From Actinomycetota bacterium (GTDB lineage Bacteria; Actinomycetota; Actinomycetes; Streptosporangiales; Streptosporangiaceae): DNA of 6,103 bases. Made by a program: the position numbers and the translations under genes. The notes beneath the pieces were generated by a model. It ran no database searches. It had not been told where the DNA came from and saw nothing but the letters and a program-made list of their open reading frames with translations. The stretch covers positions 6,589 through 12,691 of the forward strand of contig DPMS01000290.1 in NCBI GenBank assembly GCA_003541285.1, read 5' to 3'. Positions 5,964-6,103 of this stretch are shown in pieces (the first letter of the stretch is position 1; each line of letters opens with the position of its first letter).

Positions 5964-6103
5964 TCAGGTCGTGAGCCTGAAGTCCAGGTCCGCGGTCAGT
6001 TCGGTGACGTCCATCTGGGCCTTCTGGAGGCGGCCCGAGTAGTCCCAGTTCATCGCCTGCCAGCGGGTGAACTGGTCAAGGACCCACATGCCGGACTGGC
6101 GGC
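5964..6103 (-). CDS. C-terminal end of an unidentified minus-strand gene (5' end outside window)
   Basis: Reading the minus strand inward from the window edge, one frame stays open for 45 codons and ends at TGA (plus-strand TCA at 5964-5966); the other two minus frames hit stops within this stretch. The peptide contains SGMWVLDQFTRWQAMNWDY and ends in ELTADLDFRLTT, with the high third-position GC expected of a real gene here. It is convergent with the permease, 17 bases away. I do not recognise the family with confidence. The 'W-L-DQ-xRW' wording faintly recalls the ends of NrtA/NMT1-type ABC transporter substrate-binding proteins, but this is an impression only. Confidence 0.6.
   Translation of the reverse strand, partial: RQSGMWVLDQFTRWQAMNWDYSGRLQKAQMDVTELTADLDFRLTT

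Noticed and set aside
1..6103. CRISPR array, tRNA or rRNA genes, insertion sequence ends or phage genes
   Set aside because: No spaced repeats, tRNA-like cloverleaf sequence, transposase motifs or terminal inverted repeats were seen on reading both strands.

Overview
The window looks like chromosomal DNA from a high-GC actinobacterium. Codon third positions are almost always G or C, most genes have purine-rich AGGAGG-type ribosome binding sites, and the protein families are typical of soil actinomycetes. Genus cannot be assigned from the sequence alone. Coding is dense, and no stretch above about 130 bases lacks a gene.

Layout, left to right. (1) Bases 1-486 hold the C-terminal part of a xylulokinase-like FGGY sugar kinase whose start lies outside the window. 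(2) Bases 553-1290 encode a stand-alone class I SAM-dependent methyltransferase. Its base composition is clearly lower in GC than its neighbours and it carries two TTA codons. (3) Bases 1291-1417 form a short convergent spacer with hairpin potential. (4) Bases 1418-2008 (minus strand) encode a TetR-family repressor. (5) Bases 2009-2102 form a divergent control region containing a perfect 10-bp palindrome inside an imperfect 20-bp dyad. (6) Bases 2103-5946 are a tight three-gene unit on the plus strand: a PfkB-family kinase, a class III aminotransferase-fold PLP enzyme (overlapping the kinase stop by 8 bases) and a 12-helix APC-type amino acid/amine permease. (7) Bases 5964-6103 (minus strand) are the last 45 codons of a converging gene.

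The coherent system here is the TetR-controlled unit of permease, PLP enzyme and kinase. The simplest reading is a catabolic cassette: the permease imports an amino compound, and the kinase and PLP enzyme process it inside the cell. One specific and testable idea is 'phosphorylate, then PLP-dependent phospho-lyase', as known for ethanolamine-phosphate and phosphohydroxylysine phospho-lyases, which also have the class III fold. The alternative is transamination first and phosphorylation second. The substrate cannot be read from the sequence. The methyltransferase looks like an unrelated, possibly acquired gene lying between the sugar kinase and the cassette.
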